From: Flavobacteriia bacterium
GTDB lineage: Bacteria > Bacteroidota > Bacteroidia > Flavobacteriales_D > Crocinitomicaceae
DNA length: 64,000 bases
Direction of reading: 5' to 3'
Assembly (NCBI GenBank): GCA_016183815.1
Contig: JACPDW010000010.1
Location: 248,001 to 312,000, forward strand
The notes under the pieces are model-generated. The model made no database searches. It was not told the DNA's origin and saw only the letters and a program-made list of their open reading frames with translations. The position numbers and the translations under genes were made by a program. Position 1 is the first letter of the stretch. Each line of letters starts with the position of its first letter. This document shows, piece after piece, positions 26,108-35,269 of the stretch.

Positions 26108-28108
26108 TCAAAATAAATTTTCAATTAGGTCTTGGTTTAGTGGTTCGGGAACCGTTACCTTTAACAAAGGTTCTTTTTCCATGGCTCTTTTAATTGTAAA
26201 CACAGCTCCTTCATTTCTTGCCCATGATCTTCTGCTGATTCCATTGTTAACGTCCCAATGTAACATCATTTGTATTCTTCTATCTGCCTGAGTTGATCCG
26301 TCAAGCAACATTCCAAAGCCACCATTTATAACTTCTCCCCAACCTACGCCTCCTCCATTGTGAATTGAAACCCAAGTTGCTCCACGAAAACTATCTCCAA
26401 TCACATTATGAATGGCCATATCTGCTGTAAATCTCGACCCATCGTAAATATTGGAAGTCTCTCTAAAGGGCGAATCCGTACCTGATACATCATGGTGATC
26501 TCGTCCAAGTACAACTGAACCTATTTTACCTTCAGCAATGGCTTTGTTAAACGATTTAGCAATTTCTATCCGACCTTCAGCATCAGCATATAAAATTCGA
26601 GCTTGAGAACCCACAACCAATTTATTTTCTTTTGCTTCTTTAATCCATTGGATATTGTCTTGTAGTTGTTGTTGAATTTCAGGAGGACTAGTTTTAATCA
26701 TTTCTTGCAGAACTTCTAAAGCTAAAAGGTCAGTTTTTTCTAAATCTTCTTTTTTACCAGAGGTACATACCCATCTAAAAGGACCAAAACCGTAATCAAA
26801 ACACATTGGGCCCATAATGTCTTGAACGTAAGAAGGATATTTAAAGTCAATGCCATTTTCAGCCATCACGTTTGCTCCAGCCCTTGAACATTCTAAAAGA
26901 AAAGCGTTTCCATAGTCAAAAAAGTAACACCTTCTTTCTGCATGTTTGTTGATAATATCAGCATGCCTTCTCAAAGATTCTTGAACTTTTAATTTAAACA
27001 ATTCAGGATTATTAGCCATCATTTGATTTGACTCTTCAAAACTTTGTCCAACAGGATAATAACCTCCAGCCCATGGATTGTGCAACGAAGTTTGATCTGA
27101 GCCCAAGTCTATTTTAATATTTTCCTCATATAATTTTTCCCAAACATCTACGACGTTTCCGACATAAGCAATGGACACAATTTCTTTATTTAATAAGGCA
27201 ACTTTTAGTCTTTCAACCAATAAATTGAGGTCGTTGAAAACTTCGTTAATCCACCCTTGTTCATGTCTTATTTTGGTGATTTTGGGATTAACTTCTGCAC
27301 AAACGGTAACACAACCAGCAATATTTCCAGCTTTTGGTTGAGCTCCAGACATTCCACCTAATCCAGAGGTAACAAATAAAGATCCTGTTGGAGATTTCCC
27401 AATTTTTCTAAATCCATTTAAAACCGTGATGGTTGTCCCATGTACAATACCTTGAGGTCCAATATACATATAAGAACCCGCAGTCATTTGTCCATATTGA
27501 GTTACACCAAGGGCATTAAACTTCTCCCAATCATCTTGTTTTGAATAGTTTGGAATCATCATTCCATTGGTTACTACTACTCGAGGAGCTTCAGAATGAG
27601 AGGGAAACAAACCCAAAGGGTGACCAGAATACATAACTAAGGTTTGTTGGTCTGTCATTTCAGACAAATATTTCATAGTTAAACGATATTGAATCCAATT
27701 TTGAAAAACAGCACCATTTCCACCATAAGTAATAAGTTCATGTGGATGCTGTGCAACGGCTTTGTCGAGATTGTTTTGAATCATCAACATAATGGCCTTT
27801 GCTTGTAATGATTTTCCGGGATATTCTTCAATTGGTCGAGCATACATTTCGTAATCAGGTCTAAAGCGATACATATAAATACGCCCATAAGTGTTTAGTT
27901 CCTCTAAAAACTCTTTTGCCAATTCTTTGTGGAACTTATTTGGAAAATAACGTAAAGCGTTACGAAGTGCCAGTTTTTTCTCTTCTATTGTTAAGATGTC
28001 TTTTCTTTTAGGTGCATGATTTATTTTAATGTCATACTCTTTTTTTGTAGGAAGTTCTTCTGGAATACCACTTCTTAACTCGTTTTGAAAAACACTTAAT
28101 ATCATCAT
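26108..28108 (-). CDS. hutU: Urocanate hydratase
   Basis: HutU hydrates urocanate to imidazolone propionate in histidine breakdown, using tightly bound NAD. The protein of 666 residues matches the longer form seen in Bacteroidota. Clear motifs are GGNGAVFQNW, YSGHPLGLFPSH, TSGLGGMSGAQPKA, GSDQTSLHNPWAGGYYPVG and VSIHNGGGVGWGEV. The rest of the pathway (hutH, hutI, ftcD or hutG) is not in the window, so this copy stands apart. The next gene downstream is threonine dehydrogenase. Confidence 0.95.
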   Translation of the reverse strand: MMILSVFQNELRSGIPEELPTKKEYDIKINHAPKRKDILTIEEKKLALRNALRYFPNKFHKELAKEFLEELNTYGRIYMYRFRPDYEMYARPIEEYPGKSLQAKAIMLMIQNNLDKAVAQHPHELITYGGNGAVFQNWIQYRLTMKYLSEMTDQQTLVMYSGHPLGLFPSHSEAPRVVVTNGMMIPNYSKQDDWEKFNALGVTQYGQMTAGSYMYIGPQGIVHGTTITVLNGFRKIGKSPTGSLFVTSGLGGMSGAQPKAGNIAGCVTVCAEVNPKITKIRHEQGWINEVFNDLNLLVERLKVALLNKEIVSIAYVGNVVDVWEKLYEENIKIDLGSDQTSLHNPWAGGYYPVGQSFEESNQMMANNPELFKLKVQESLRRHADIINKHAERRCYFFDYGNAFLLECSRAGANVMAENGIDFKYPSYVQDIMGPMCFDYGFGPFRWVCTSGKKEDLEKTDLLALEVLQEMIKTSPPEIQQQLQDNIQWIKEAKENKLVVGSQARILYADAEGRIEIAKSFNKAIAEGKIGSVVLGRDHHDVSGTDSPFRETSNIYDGSRFTADMAIHNVIGDSFRGATWVSIHNGGGVGWGEVINGGFGMLLDGSTQADRRIQMMLHWDVNNGISRRSWARNEGAVFTIKRAMEKEPLLKVTVPEPLNQDLIENLF

Positions 28109-28226
28109 TCATAATTTGAGCGTAAAATTAAGTTTTCTATTTTATTTTGTATTGAAAAGTAAAGTTTTTTAAATATTTTCTTTACAAATGATTTTTTTTA
28201 AAATTATAAAGTAAGTTTGTAAATCT

Positions 28227-29726
28227 ATGGGCTTTATAAAAAAAGATGCTATCCGAACAATGAGTTTAACCTACGTTGGACTAGCATTGGGTTACTTGAA
28301 TAAAGCTGTCTTGTTTTTATGGATACTTAGTTCAGAACAAGTTGGGTTAATCAATTTAATTTTGAGTGTTTCACTATTGTTTGCACAATTTGCAAATCTT
28401 GGAGTTATAAATAGTATTTTAAAATTTTTTCCCTTTTTCAGCGACAACACAGAAAAAAAATCAAGGTTTATCAGAATGACCTTTGGAATAGTAATACTTG
28501 GAATTGTTTTTTTTAGTGTTTTAACACTTGTGTTTAAAGAAAGCATTTTGAGTTTTTATAGAGAAAAATCGCAGGAATTTGTTGCTTATTATTTGTGGAT
28601 AATCCCACTTGGAATCGCCAATGTATTTTATTTGATTTTAGATTATTATCTGAGGGCTATTCATAAAAATGTGTTGGCAGTATTTTTAAATGATTTTTTA
28701 CTAAGATTAATGGTCACCGCTTTGTTAATCATCTTATGGTTTAAATGGATTAATTTTGAAGAATTCTTTGTTTTTCATTGTTTTATTTATTTCATTCCAA
28801 CGATAATTATTGTGATTTATCTAATTAAAAACAACGAAATACAACTTAAAAAAAATGTTTATAGAATTCCTAAGAGATTAAAAAAAATAATATACTCTTA
28901 CAGTTTATATAATTTCGCTAATTCTATTGGCGTTTTATTTGTTTTTACGATTGATGGAATGATGATTGCTTCCTGTCTTGGGTTAAAAGCAACAGGCGTT
29001 TACACAACAATGATTTATTTCAGTTCTGCACTACAAATCCCTTATCGTTCTTTAATTCGAATAAGTAGTCCGTTAATTCCAAAATATTGGAAAGATAGAA
29101 ACATGATTGAAATGCAAACCTTATATCAAAAATTTAGCTCTGTATCGTTTGTGATTATTTTGTATTTATTTCTGCTAATATTTGCTAATAGAGTAGAATT
29201 ATTTTCTTTATTACCAAAAGATTTTCAAGCAGGAGAACAAGTGTTTTTTTTATTATTAATTGGGAGAATTATAGACATTTATTGTGGGTTGAATGGAACA
29301 ATATTGTTGAGCTCAAAAAAATACAAATTGGACTTATATTTAACGATTTTGTTGATTGGAATGGTCGTTTATCTCAACTATTTGTTTATTCCAATATACG
29401 GCATCGAAGGAGCGGCTTATTCAACAAGTTTGGCTTTGATAATCTATAACATATTTCGTTTGTGGCTAGTTTATTATTATTATCGACTTTATCCTTTTCA
29501 ATTAAATCATTTGTATATTTTGTTGTTGTTGTTTTCCATTATTTTTTTATCTGGATTGATTAACAATATTTTATATTATTTTGACACTGCAACTTTCATC
29601 ATTTTAATAGTGAATTTTATTTTAATTACGGCTTTATTTTTTATACCTATAATCTTTTTAAAATTAGAAGAGGAAATAATTAAAAGTATTTTAAATATTT
29701 TTTTATGGGTAAAAAAGAAATTTTAA
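28227..29726 (+). CDS. Wzx/MATE-like oligosaccharide flippase
   Basis: The 499-residue protein has 12 to 14 hydrophobic segments and no soluble domain. The start (LTYVGLALGYLNKAVLF) and the segment NFANSIGVLFVFTIDGMMIAS are typical of polysaccharide flippases that move lipid-linked sugars across the inner membrane. It is not next to glycosyltransferases, so the substrate is unknown; surface polysaccharide genes lie 8 kb downstream. Confidence 0.8.
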   Translation: MGFIKKDAIRTMSLTYVGLALGYLNKAVLFLWILSSEQVGLINLILSVSLLFAQFANLGVINSILKFFPFFSDNTEKKSRFIRMTFGIVILGIVFFSVLTLVFKESILSFYREKSQEFVAYYLWIIPLGIANVFYLILDYYLRAIHKNVLAVFLNDFLLRLMVTALLIILWFKWINFEEFFVFHCFIYFIPTIIIVIYLIKNNEIQLKKNVYRIPKRLKKIIYSYSLYNFANSIGVLFVFTIDGMMIASCLGLKATGVYTTMIYFSSALQIPYRSLIRISSPLIPKYWKDRNMIEMQTLYQKFSSVSFVIILYLFLLIFANRVELFSLLPKDFQAGEQVFFLLLIGRIIDIYCGLNGTILLSSKKYKLDLYLTILLIGMVVYLNYLFIPIYGIEGAAYSTSLALIIYNIFRLWLVYYYYRLYPFQLNHLYILLLLFSIIFLSGLINNILYYFDTATFIILIVNFILITALFFIPIIFLKLEEEIIKSILNIFLWVKKKF

Positions 29727-29827
29727 AGGGTTAAGTTAAAATGCTTTAAAAAATTGCATTATTTTTGTTAATTAAAAAACTAGTAAACATAAGTCTATTT
29801 AGTATAATTTGAACTCTATTTATAATT

Positions 29828-30286
29828 ATGAAAAACGCTCCATTAATTATTTTTTTCCTTTTTTTTTCTACACAGTTCAATGCACAAACTGTTGAGACAA
29901 TGGAACTTGCCCATAAAAAATACTCTTCGGATTCGTTAAACAAACTCTATTTTAACAGAGTTTTGACCGATGAGATTATTGAAGCATTTGAAACATCTAC
30001 AGATTTTTTTATTAGAGAATGGAGAGGGTTTACTAAAGAATACATGGCCTTTCTTCAAAATAATCATTTTAATTTTGGAAAAAAAACAGTTATGCAGATT
30101 GAAGTATTTTTCAATAAAAACGAAAAAATCGATTGTTTTTTCTATCAAATAAACAATTCAACTTTAACGGAAACGCAAAATAAAAAATTAAAAGAATTAA
30201 CGATTGAGTTTTCAAAGGCGTATATATTTACTTTAGATGCTTCTAAACCATTTAGTAATTACGGAACAATAACTTTTATACAATAA
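29828..30286 (+). CDS. Hypothetical exported protein
   Basis: The 152 residues begin with a signal peptide (MKNAPLIIFFLFFSTQFNAQ). No known domain is visible. The C-terminus ends ASKPFSNYGTITFIQ and the middle has two short beta-like blocks (MQIEVFFNKNEKIDCFFYQ). It ends 2 nt before the sodium:solute symporter gene, so the two may be cotranscribed. Confidence 0.65.
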   Translation: MKNAPLIIFFLFFSTQFNAQTVETMELAHKKYSSDSLNKLYFNRVLTDEIIEAFETSTDFFIREWRGFTKEYMAFLQNNHFNFGKKTVMQIEVFFNKNEKIDCFFYQINNSTLTETQNKKLKELTIEFSKAYIFTLDASKPFSNYGTITFIQ

Positions 30287-30288
30287 TA

Positions 30289-31773
30289 ATGTCAATTGGA
30301 TTAATTGCGTCTGTTTTAATTGTTTATTTTTTCCTTCTAATTCTTATTGCAAAAATTACCTCAAAAGGGGCAGATACAGATACTTTTTTTACTGCTGGTA
30401 AAGGAAGTCCATGGTACTTAGTTGCTTTTGGAATGATTGGAGCTTCGTTGTCTGGTGTTACGTTTATTTCAGTTCCAGGGACGGTTCAAACCGAAGGAAT
30501 GGCATATTTTCAGGTAGTTTTGGGTTATGTTTTAGGCTATCTTGTCATTGCTAATGTTTTAATGCCAATTTATTATAAAATGAATGTAATTTCCATTTAT
30601 GAATATTTAAAAAGTCGTTTTGGTACAGTAAGCTACAAAACAGGAGCAATTTTTTTTATTCTTTCTAGAACTTTAGGTTCAGCAATGAGATTGTATTTAG
30701 CAACATTAGTTTTACAATTGTTTTTATTTGATGCAATTGGAATACCCTATTGGTTAACCGCATTTATTACAGTAGCTTTAATTTGGGTTTATACAATCAA
30801 AGGAGGAATTAAAACCATTGTATTTACAGATACTTTTCAAACTTTTTTTCTTGTAAGTTCCTTAATTGTTACCGTTGTTGTAATTGCCAATAAATTAGAC
30901 TTATCTTTTTTTTCTTTGTATGATCAAATTACTGAAATGACTACAGGAAAACATAGTTTAAGTAAAATTTTCTTTTTTGACGACTACCAATCTAAACTTT
31001 TTTTCCCAAAACAATTTTTTGGCGGTATGTTTATTGCAATTGCCATGACTGGATTAGACCAAGATTTAATGCAAAAAAACCTTACTTGTAAAACTTTAAA
31101 AGACGCAAAAAAGAACATGTACACTTTTACAATTATTTTAGTTTTTGTTAATTTTTTATTTTTACTTCTTGGTGGTGCCTTGTATCTTTATGCTCAAAAA
31201 CAAGGTGTTGAATTGCCAATAAACGAAAGTGGTAAAGTGCTTACCGACAAAGTTTTTCCAACTTTAGCATTAAATGAATTTGGCACAATTGCTGGAATTT
31301 TCTTTTTATTAGGAATCACTGCATCAAGTTATGCAAGTGCAGACAGTGCTTTAGCCGCCCTTACCACAGGATTTTGTATTGATTTTCTAGGATTTAAAGA
31401 AAGGCAGGACGAGAAACAAAAAAGCAAATTAAAACTTTTTACTCATTTGGGTTTTAGTTTAATATTTCTTTGTATTATATTAATTACTTATCAAATAAAA
31501 GCTGAGGCATTAATCGGTGTAATTCTAAAAATAGCTAGTTATACTTATGGACCACTATTAGGACTTTTTGCATTTGGTATTCTCTCAAAAAGAAAACTTA
31601 AAGAAATTTATACTCCTTTTGTATGTGTAATAATTCCTTTTTTGTGTTTTTGGATAGATAAAAATTCAATCACATGGTTTTCTGGATACCAATTTTCTTA
31701 TGAATTGCTGATTTTAAATGGATTATTGACCTATTTAGGACTTTATTTTATTTCTGTTCGAGACAAAAATTAA
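30289..31773 (+). CDS. Sodium:solute symporter family protein
   Basis: The 494-residue protein has about 13 membrane helices. SSS family motifs are GMIGASLSGVTFISVPG in helix 2, STLGSAMRLYLAT-like (residues ~125-140), YTIKGGIKTIVFTDTFQ and the sodium-site helix ITASSYASADSALAALTTGF. The transported solute is unknown. It follows a small exported-protein gene by 2 nt and is convergent with the biotinyl-carrier gene, the two stop codons being directly adjacent. Confidence 0.9.
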   Translation: MSIGLIASVLIVYFFLLILIAKITSKGADTDTFFTAGKGSPWYLVAFGMIGASLSGVTFISVPGTVQTEGMAYFQVVLGYVLGYLVIANVLMPIYYKMNVISIYEYLKSRFGTVSYKTGAIFFILSRTLGSAMRLYLATLVLQLFLFDAIGIPYWLTAFITVALIWVYTIKGGIKTIVFTDTFQTFFLVSSLIVTVVVIANKLDLSFFSLYDQITEMTTGKHSLSKIFFFDDYQSKLFFPKQFFGGMFIAIAMTGLDQDLMQKNLTCKTLKDAKKNMYTFTIILVFVNFLFLLLGGALYLYAQKQGVELPINESGKVLTDKVFPTLALNEFGTIAGIFFLLGITASSYASADSALAALTTGFCIDFLGFKERQDEKQKSKLKLFTHLGFSLIFLCIILITYQIKAEALIGVILKIASYTYGPLLGLFAFGILSKRKLKEIYTPFVCVIIPFLCFWIDKNSITWFSGYQFSYELLILNGLLTYLGLYFISVRDKN

Positions 31774-32241
31774 TTATTCAAATGTAATTAAAACAGCACC
31801 TTTATCGACAACATCATTACTTTGAATTTCTATGCTTTTTACTTTTCCAATACCTTCAGCTTTTAAGACATTTTCCATTTTCATGGCCTCTAGAGTTAGT
31901 AATGGAGTTCCTACTTCTACCTCATCGCCAATTTGAACAGAAATATTCACAACTCGCCCAGGCATTGGAGATTTCAATTGATTTAATTTTTTTATTTTAA
32001 CTTTATTAAGGCCTAAATCTTCAATCAATTGATCTAATGAGCCCTCTTTGGTAATGTCAAAAATTCTATGATTAATTTTCACTTTAATTTTTCTATTTTC
32101 TAATTGTTCTTCTAACAATTCTCCATAAAAAGATTTTCCTTTTAACTGTATGGTGAAAAACTTTTCATCTTCCCAATGAACAATCGCTTGATGATTAATA
32201 GAAACTTTTTGTCCGTCAACTTTCCAAGAATTTTGTGTCAT
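31774..32241 (-). CDS. Biotin carboxyl carrier (biotin/lipoyl attachment) protein
   Basis: The 155-residue protein ends in a biotinyl domain with the biotin-accepting lysine K121 in EAMKMEN, preceded by MPGRVVNI and GTPLLTLEA. The first ~85 residues resemble the N-terminal part of carrier subunits of acyl-CoA (propionyl- or methylcrotonyl-) carboxylases. No biotin carboxylase or carboxyltransferase gene is near, so it must work with subunits made elsewhere. Confidence 0.85.
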   Translation of the reverse strand: MTQNSWKVDGQKVSINHQAIVHWEDEKFFTIQLKGKSFYGELLEEQLENRKIKVKINHRIFDITKEGSLDQLIEDLGLNKVKIKKLNQLKSPMPGRVVNISVQIGDEVEVGTPLLTLEAMKMENVLKAEGIGKVKSIEIQSNDVVDKGAVLITFE

Positions 32242-32385
32242 AACATAGTTTTCAACAAAGATACAATTATTTAAATAGTCATTGAATAAAAAATCAAAAA
32301 AGACTTCATTCCAAAAAAAATACTTTTTTATTTGAGAATATAACGCATTAATTTCAAAGACTTTAGTTTAGAAAATGAAAAAAAA

Positions 32386-32751
32386 CGAGGTGTTAGAAAA
32401 TCAGAAAGATATATGACAAATAGAAAAGCATTTAGAGTTGCAAAAACAGATTTAAAAATACGACAGATATACCACAGAGTAAAATGAAGAATTAAAACTC
32501 ATATTAGTATTGATTTTGTTGCATATAATATTTAAAAAGAACTAGAACGATTACAGAAGCTAAAAAAATCAACACTAAGTCCAGGTTAAGCTATAAATAT
32601 AGAGAAAACAATTTATTCAGTAAAAATCAAGCATTCAATAACAAATGAACTTATTTTTACTACTATAAAAAATACAGAGGAACAATAATATTTAGCTAAA
32701 TTGTTTGATTTTTAATTTGGGTGTCCCAGCGATGAAAACAGGAATTATTAG
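32386..32751 (+). pseudogene. Decayed DDE transposase fragment (IS4/IS1634-like C-terminus)
   Basis: One plus-strand frame reads KAFRVAKTDLKIRQIYHRVK, stop, RIKTHISIDFVAYNI, stop, KELERLQKLKKSTLSPG, stop, AINIEKTIYSVKIKH..., stop, YLAKLF, stop, FGCPSDEN. This is the C-terminal pattern of IS1634/IS4-type transposases (EKAFR-SKTDL-IRPIYHR--RI-AHI-I-F-AY--YKELER). Five stops interrupt it and the N-terminal catalytic part is gone. No terminal inverted repeats were found. Confidence 0.75.
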
Positions 32752-32815
32752 AACATAAATTAAGGAAAAAAATTAAAAATTTGTTAAAGTATTTGCTTTG
32801 AGTTCAAAAAACACT

Positions 32816-32823
32816 TAACTTTG
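32816..32823 (+). promoter_or_regulatory. Bacteroidota promoter for tmRNA
   Basis: TAACTTTG matches TAnnTTTG exactly, 12 nt before the tmRNA 5' end. TTTG at 32792-32795 is a possible -33 element with 20-nt spacing. Confidence 0.6.
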
Positions 32824-32835
32824 TTGTTACTTATT

Positions 32836-33236
32836 GGGGTCGTTTTTGGATTTGACAGCAAAAGCGATGCTTAAGTGAAAGCATGTAGAGCGTTGAGGTG
32901 GAGCTCTTGAATATCCTGTCTCAAACCATAAAAGACAACACGTCTTACGCACTTGCAGCTTAATCCGACAAAGTCGAATTGGCTTAATTCAGTCGAAGTT
33001 TAGTAGGCCGAACAAGTACTTTCACCCACGCCTCCGTCTGTTAGGCAGGGATTTTGAGAGTTCAGAAATTACAGACTGGTACTAACCGCACTTCGAGGAA
33101 GGTATAAGAAACTAGAAGATAAGTTGCTAATTGGGTGTTTTTGTCCGTTTAGCAGTCGAAAATCAAACAAAAACTAAACATGTAGAAGACTTAAAAGTCC
33201 GTTGTTTGGACGAGGGTTCGAACCCCTCCGACTCCA
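32836..33236 (+). ncRNA. ssrA: Transfer-messenger RNA
   Basis: tmRNA rescues stalled ribosomes and tags the unfinished protein. The 5' GGGGTCG pairs with 3' CGACTCC (one G-T), followed by the discriminator A; the T-arm is GAGGGTTCGAACCCCTC. The reading frame ends ...GACAACACGTCTTACGCACTTGCAGCTTAA-like (33 positions near 32934-32970), giving a tag that ends DNTSYALAA. The exact resume codon was not fixed. CCA is not encoded. A terminator follows. Confidence 0.93.
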
Positions 33237-33244
33237 CGAATAGA

Positions 33245-33278
33245 ATGAGAAATAGTTTGTAACTGTTTCTCATTTTTG
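33245..33278 (+). terminator. Terminator after tmRNA
   Basis: ATGAGAAA (33245-33252) pairs with TTTCTCAT (33266-33273), with additional AGT/ACT pairing inside, followed by a T-rich TTTTTG. It begins 9 nt after the tmRNA end. Confidence 0.7.
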
Positions 33279-33352
33279 TTTAATCACTAGAGGTGAGAAG
33301 TCTATACCGAGGTATATTTTCGAGGTAAATCCGTAGAAAATAACCATCGGTA

Positions 33353-33369
33353 AACCCCTCCTACTCCAC
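33353..33369 (+). repeat. Partial second copy of the tmRNA 3' end (att-like scar)
   Basis: AACCCCTCCTACTCCAC here matches AACCCCTCCGACTCCAC at 33221-33237 of the tmRNA in 16 of 17 positions, 132 bp apart. tmRNA 3' ends are frequent targets of integrases, which leave such direct repeats. No integrase lies between. The rest of the gap to 33623 is AT-rich and holds nothing I can support. Confidence 0.5.
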
Positions 33370-33623
33370 TTAACTAATTCAATAACGCTCAACACCTCGT
33401 AATAAGGTATGTTTTGAGAGATTTTTTATGTTTTAACATTTATAAAAAATTAAAATAATGGATTTTTCACTTTACATCAACTTTTTTTATTCAATTGAAA
33501 TGGGATTGATATATATGCCATAAGCAGCGAGAAAATATTTAATGATTATAATTTTCTTCAAATAAATTTTGTCAGTTAAAAAAAAATGTTTATTTTTAGG
33601 TAACAAACCAAAATTTACCTTTT

Positions 33624-35159
33624 ATGTTAGTCAAAACGTATAGTAGTGCCGTGTGTGGCATTGAAGCAACAACCATTACAATTGAAGTGAATATTTCACA
33701 AGGAATTAACTTTTTTTTAGTTGGATTACCTGATAGTGCGGTAAAGGAAAGTCAACAAAGAATAAAAGCCGCGTTTAAAAACAATGATTTAAAATATCCA
33801 GGAAAAGAAATAACGGTGAACATGGCTCCTGCTGATATAAGAAAAGAAGGATCAATTTACGATTTGCCTATAGCCATTGGGATTTTAGCCGCAAGTGAAC
33901 AGTTGGCTTCTGTTCCTTTAGATGAATATCTAATGTTAGGTGAACTTTCTTTAGACGGCACAATTCAAGAAATGAGGGGTGTTTTGCCCATCGCTATTAA
34001 AGCCAAAGAGGAGGGATTTAAAAAAATTATTTTACCAAAACAAAATGCTAAAGAAGCGGCTGTTGTTAAAGAACTGGAGGTGATAGGAGTAAGTCATATT
34101 AACGAAGTATTAGAGTTTTTAATCAATCCTAAAAGTATTTTAAGAACAAGCGTTGACATTGCTTTAGAATTTGAGAATAAGATTTTTGAATGTACAGAAG
34201 ACTTTAGTGATGTAAAAGGTCAAGAAAATATCAAACGAGCTTTTGAAATAGCTGCTTCAGGTGGACATAATGTGATATTAATTGGCCCTCCTGGTTCTGG
34301 TAAATCGATGTTAGCCAAAAGGTTACCTAGCATTTTACCCCCTATGACACTACAAGAAGCATTAGAAACCACAAAAATCCATAGTGTAGCAGGGAAAACA
34401 GGAAAAGAAAAAGGATTGGTCACAAAAAGACCATTTCGTAAACCACATCATACCATTTCAGATGTGGCGTTAGTGGGTGGAGGCAGTTATCCACAACCAG
34501 GTGAAATTTCTTTAGCGCATAATGGTGTACTTTTTTTAGATGAACTTCCTGAATATAAAAGACAAGTTTTAGAGGTTATGAGACAACCTTTAGAAGATCG
34601 AACGGTTAGTATTTCAAGAGCGAAATTTTCCGTTGACTACCCTGCTGCGATTATGTTAGTAGCTGCTATGAACCCTTGTCCTTGTGGTTATTATAATCAT
34701 CCAGAAAAAGAATGTAGTTGTAGTTCCTCAATGGTTCAAAAATATTTAAATCGGATATCAGGACCCTTATTAGACAGGATTGATTTGCACGTTGAAGTTG
34801 TACCTGTTGGCTTTAATGAATTAGCTTACGATCGTCCAAAAGAAAGTAGTTTAGATATTAGAAAAAGAGTAATTGAAGCGAGAAAAATTCAAGAAACTAG
34901 ATATAAGAATGAAACGACGATTTATTGTAATGCTCAAATGGATTCAAGATTAATACAAAAACATTGTAAGATTTCAGATGCTGGAAGAGAAATTCTAAAA
35001 ACAGCAATGGTAAAATATGGATTATCTGCACGTGCTTATGACAGGATACTTAAAGTGTCAAGAACGATTGCTGATTTAAATGGAGAAGAAGATATAAACA
35101 TCAGTCATCTTGCTGAAGCAATACAATATAGAAGTTTGGATAAATCAAATTGGGCCTAA
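33624..35159 (+). CDS. comM: YifB/ComM family Mg-chelatase-like AAA+ ATPase
   Basis: ComM-type helicases help branch migration during natural transformation. The N-terminal YifB domain (residues ~1-170, [17 protein letters not shown]) precedes the AAA+ core: Walker [11 protein letters not shown] (221-230), Walker [12 protein letters not shown], and [19 protein letters not shown] with the cysteines of the family. The C-terminal [17 protein letters not shown] is typical. The length of 511 is normal. Confidence 0.93.
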   Translation: MLVKTYSSAVCGIEATTITIEVNISQGINFFLVGLPDSAVKESQQRIKAAFKNNDLKYPGKEITVNMAPADIRKEGSIYDLPIAIGILAASEQLASVPLDEYLMLGELSLDGTIQEMRGVLPIAIKAKEEGFKKIILPKQNAKEAAVVKELEVIGVSHINEVLEFLINPKSILRTSVDIALEFENKIFECTEDFSDVKGQENIKRAFEIAASGGHNVILIGPPGSGKSMLAKRLPSILPPMTLQEALETTKIHSVAGKTGKEKGLVTKRPFRKPHHTISDVALVGGGSYPQPGEISLAHNGVLFLDELPEYKRQVLEVMRQPLEDRTVSISRAKFSVDYPAAIMLVAAMNPCPCGYYNHPEKECSCSSSMVQKYLNRISGPLLDRIDLHVEVVPVGFNELAYDRPKESSLDIRKRVIEARKIQETRYKNETTIYCNAQMDSRLIQKHCKISDAGREILKTAMVKYGLSARAYDRILKVSRTIADLNGEEDINISHLAEAIQYRSLDKSNWA

Positions 35160-35247
35160 TTTAGAAAAAATCAATATCTTTTTAGCTTTTCAAGTTAAAA
35201 ATTAATTTTATTGAAATTTTTGTTTTAAAAAAGTAGCATAAAAAATG

Positions 35248-35255
35248 TAACTTTG
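35248..35255 (+). promoter_or_regulatory. Bacteroidota -7 promoter element for purF-like gene
   Basis: TAACTTTG matches TAnnTTTG exactly, 14 nt before the ATG at 35270, giving a very short leader. Confidence 0.5.
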
Positions 35256-35269
35256 CAAAAATTTTCTTC

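Larger units (their letters stand above)
32242..32835. other. Region between BCCP gene and tmRNA: transposase relic and tmRNA promoter
   Basis: Nothing intact is coded here. It contains the decayed transposase (32386-32751, listed separately) and a promoter element for the tmRNA. The remaining sequence is AT-rich and featureless. Confidence 0.5.
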
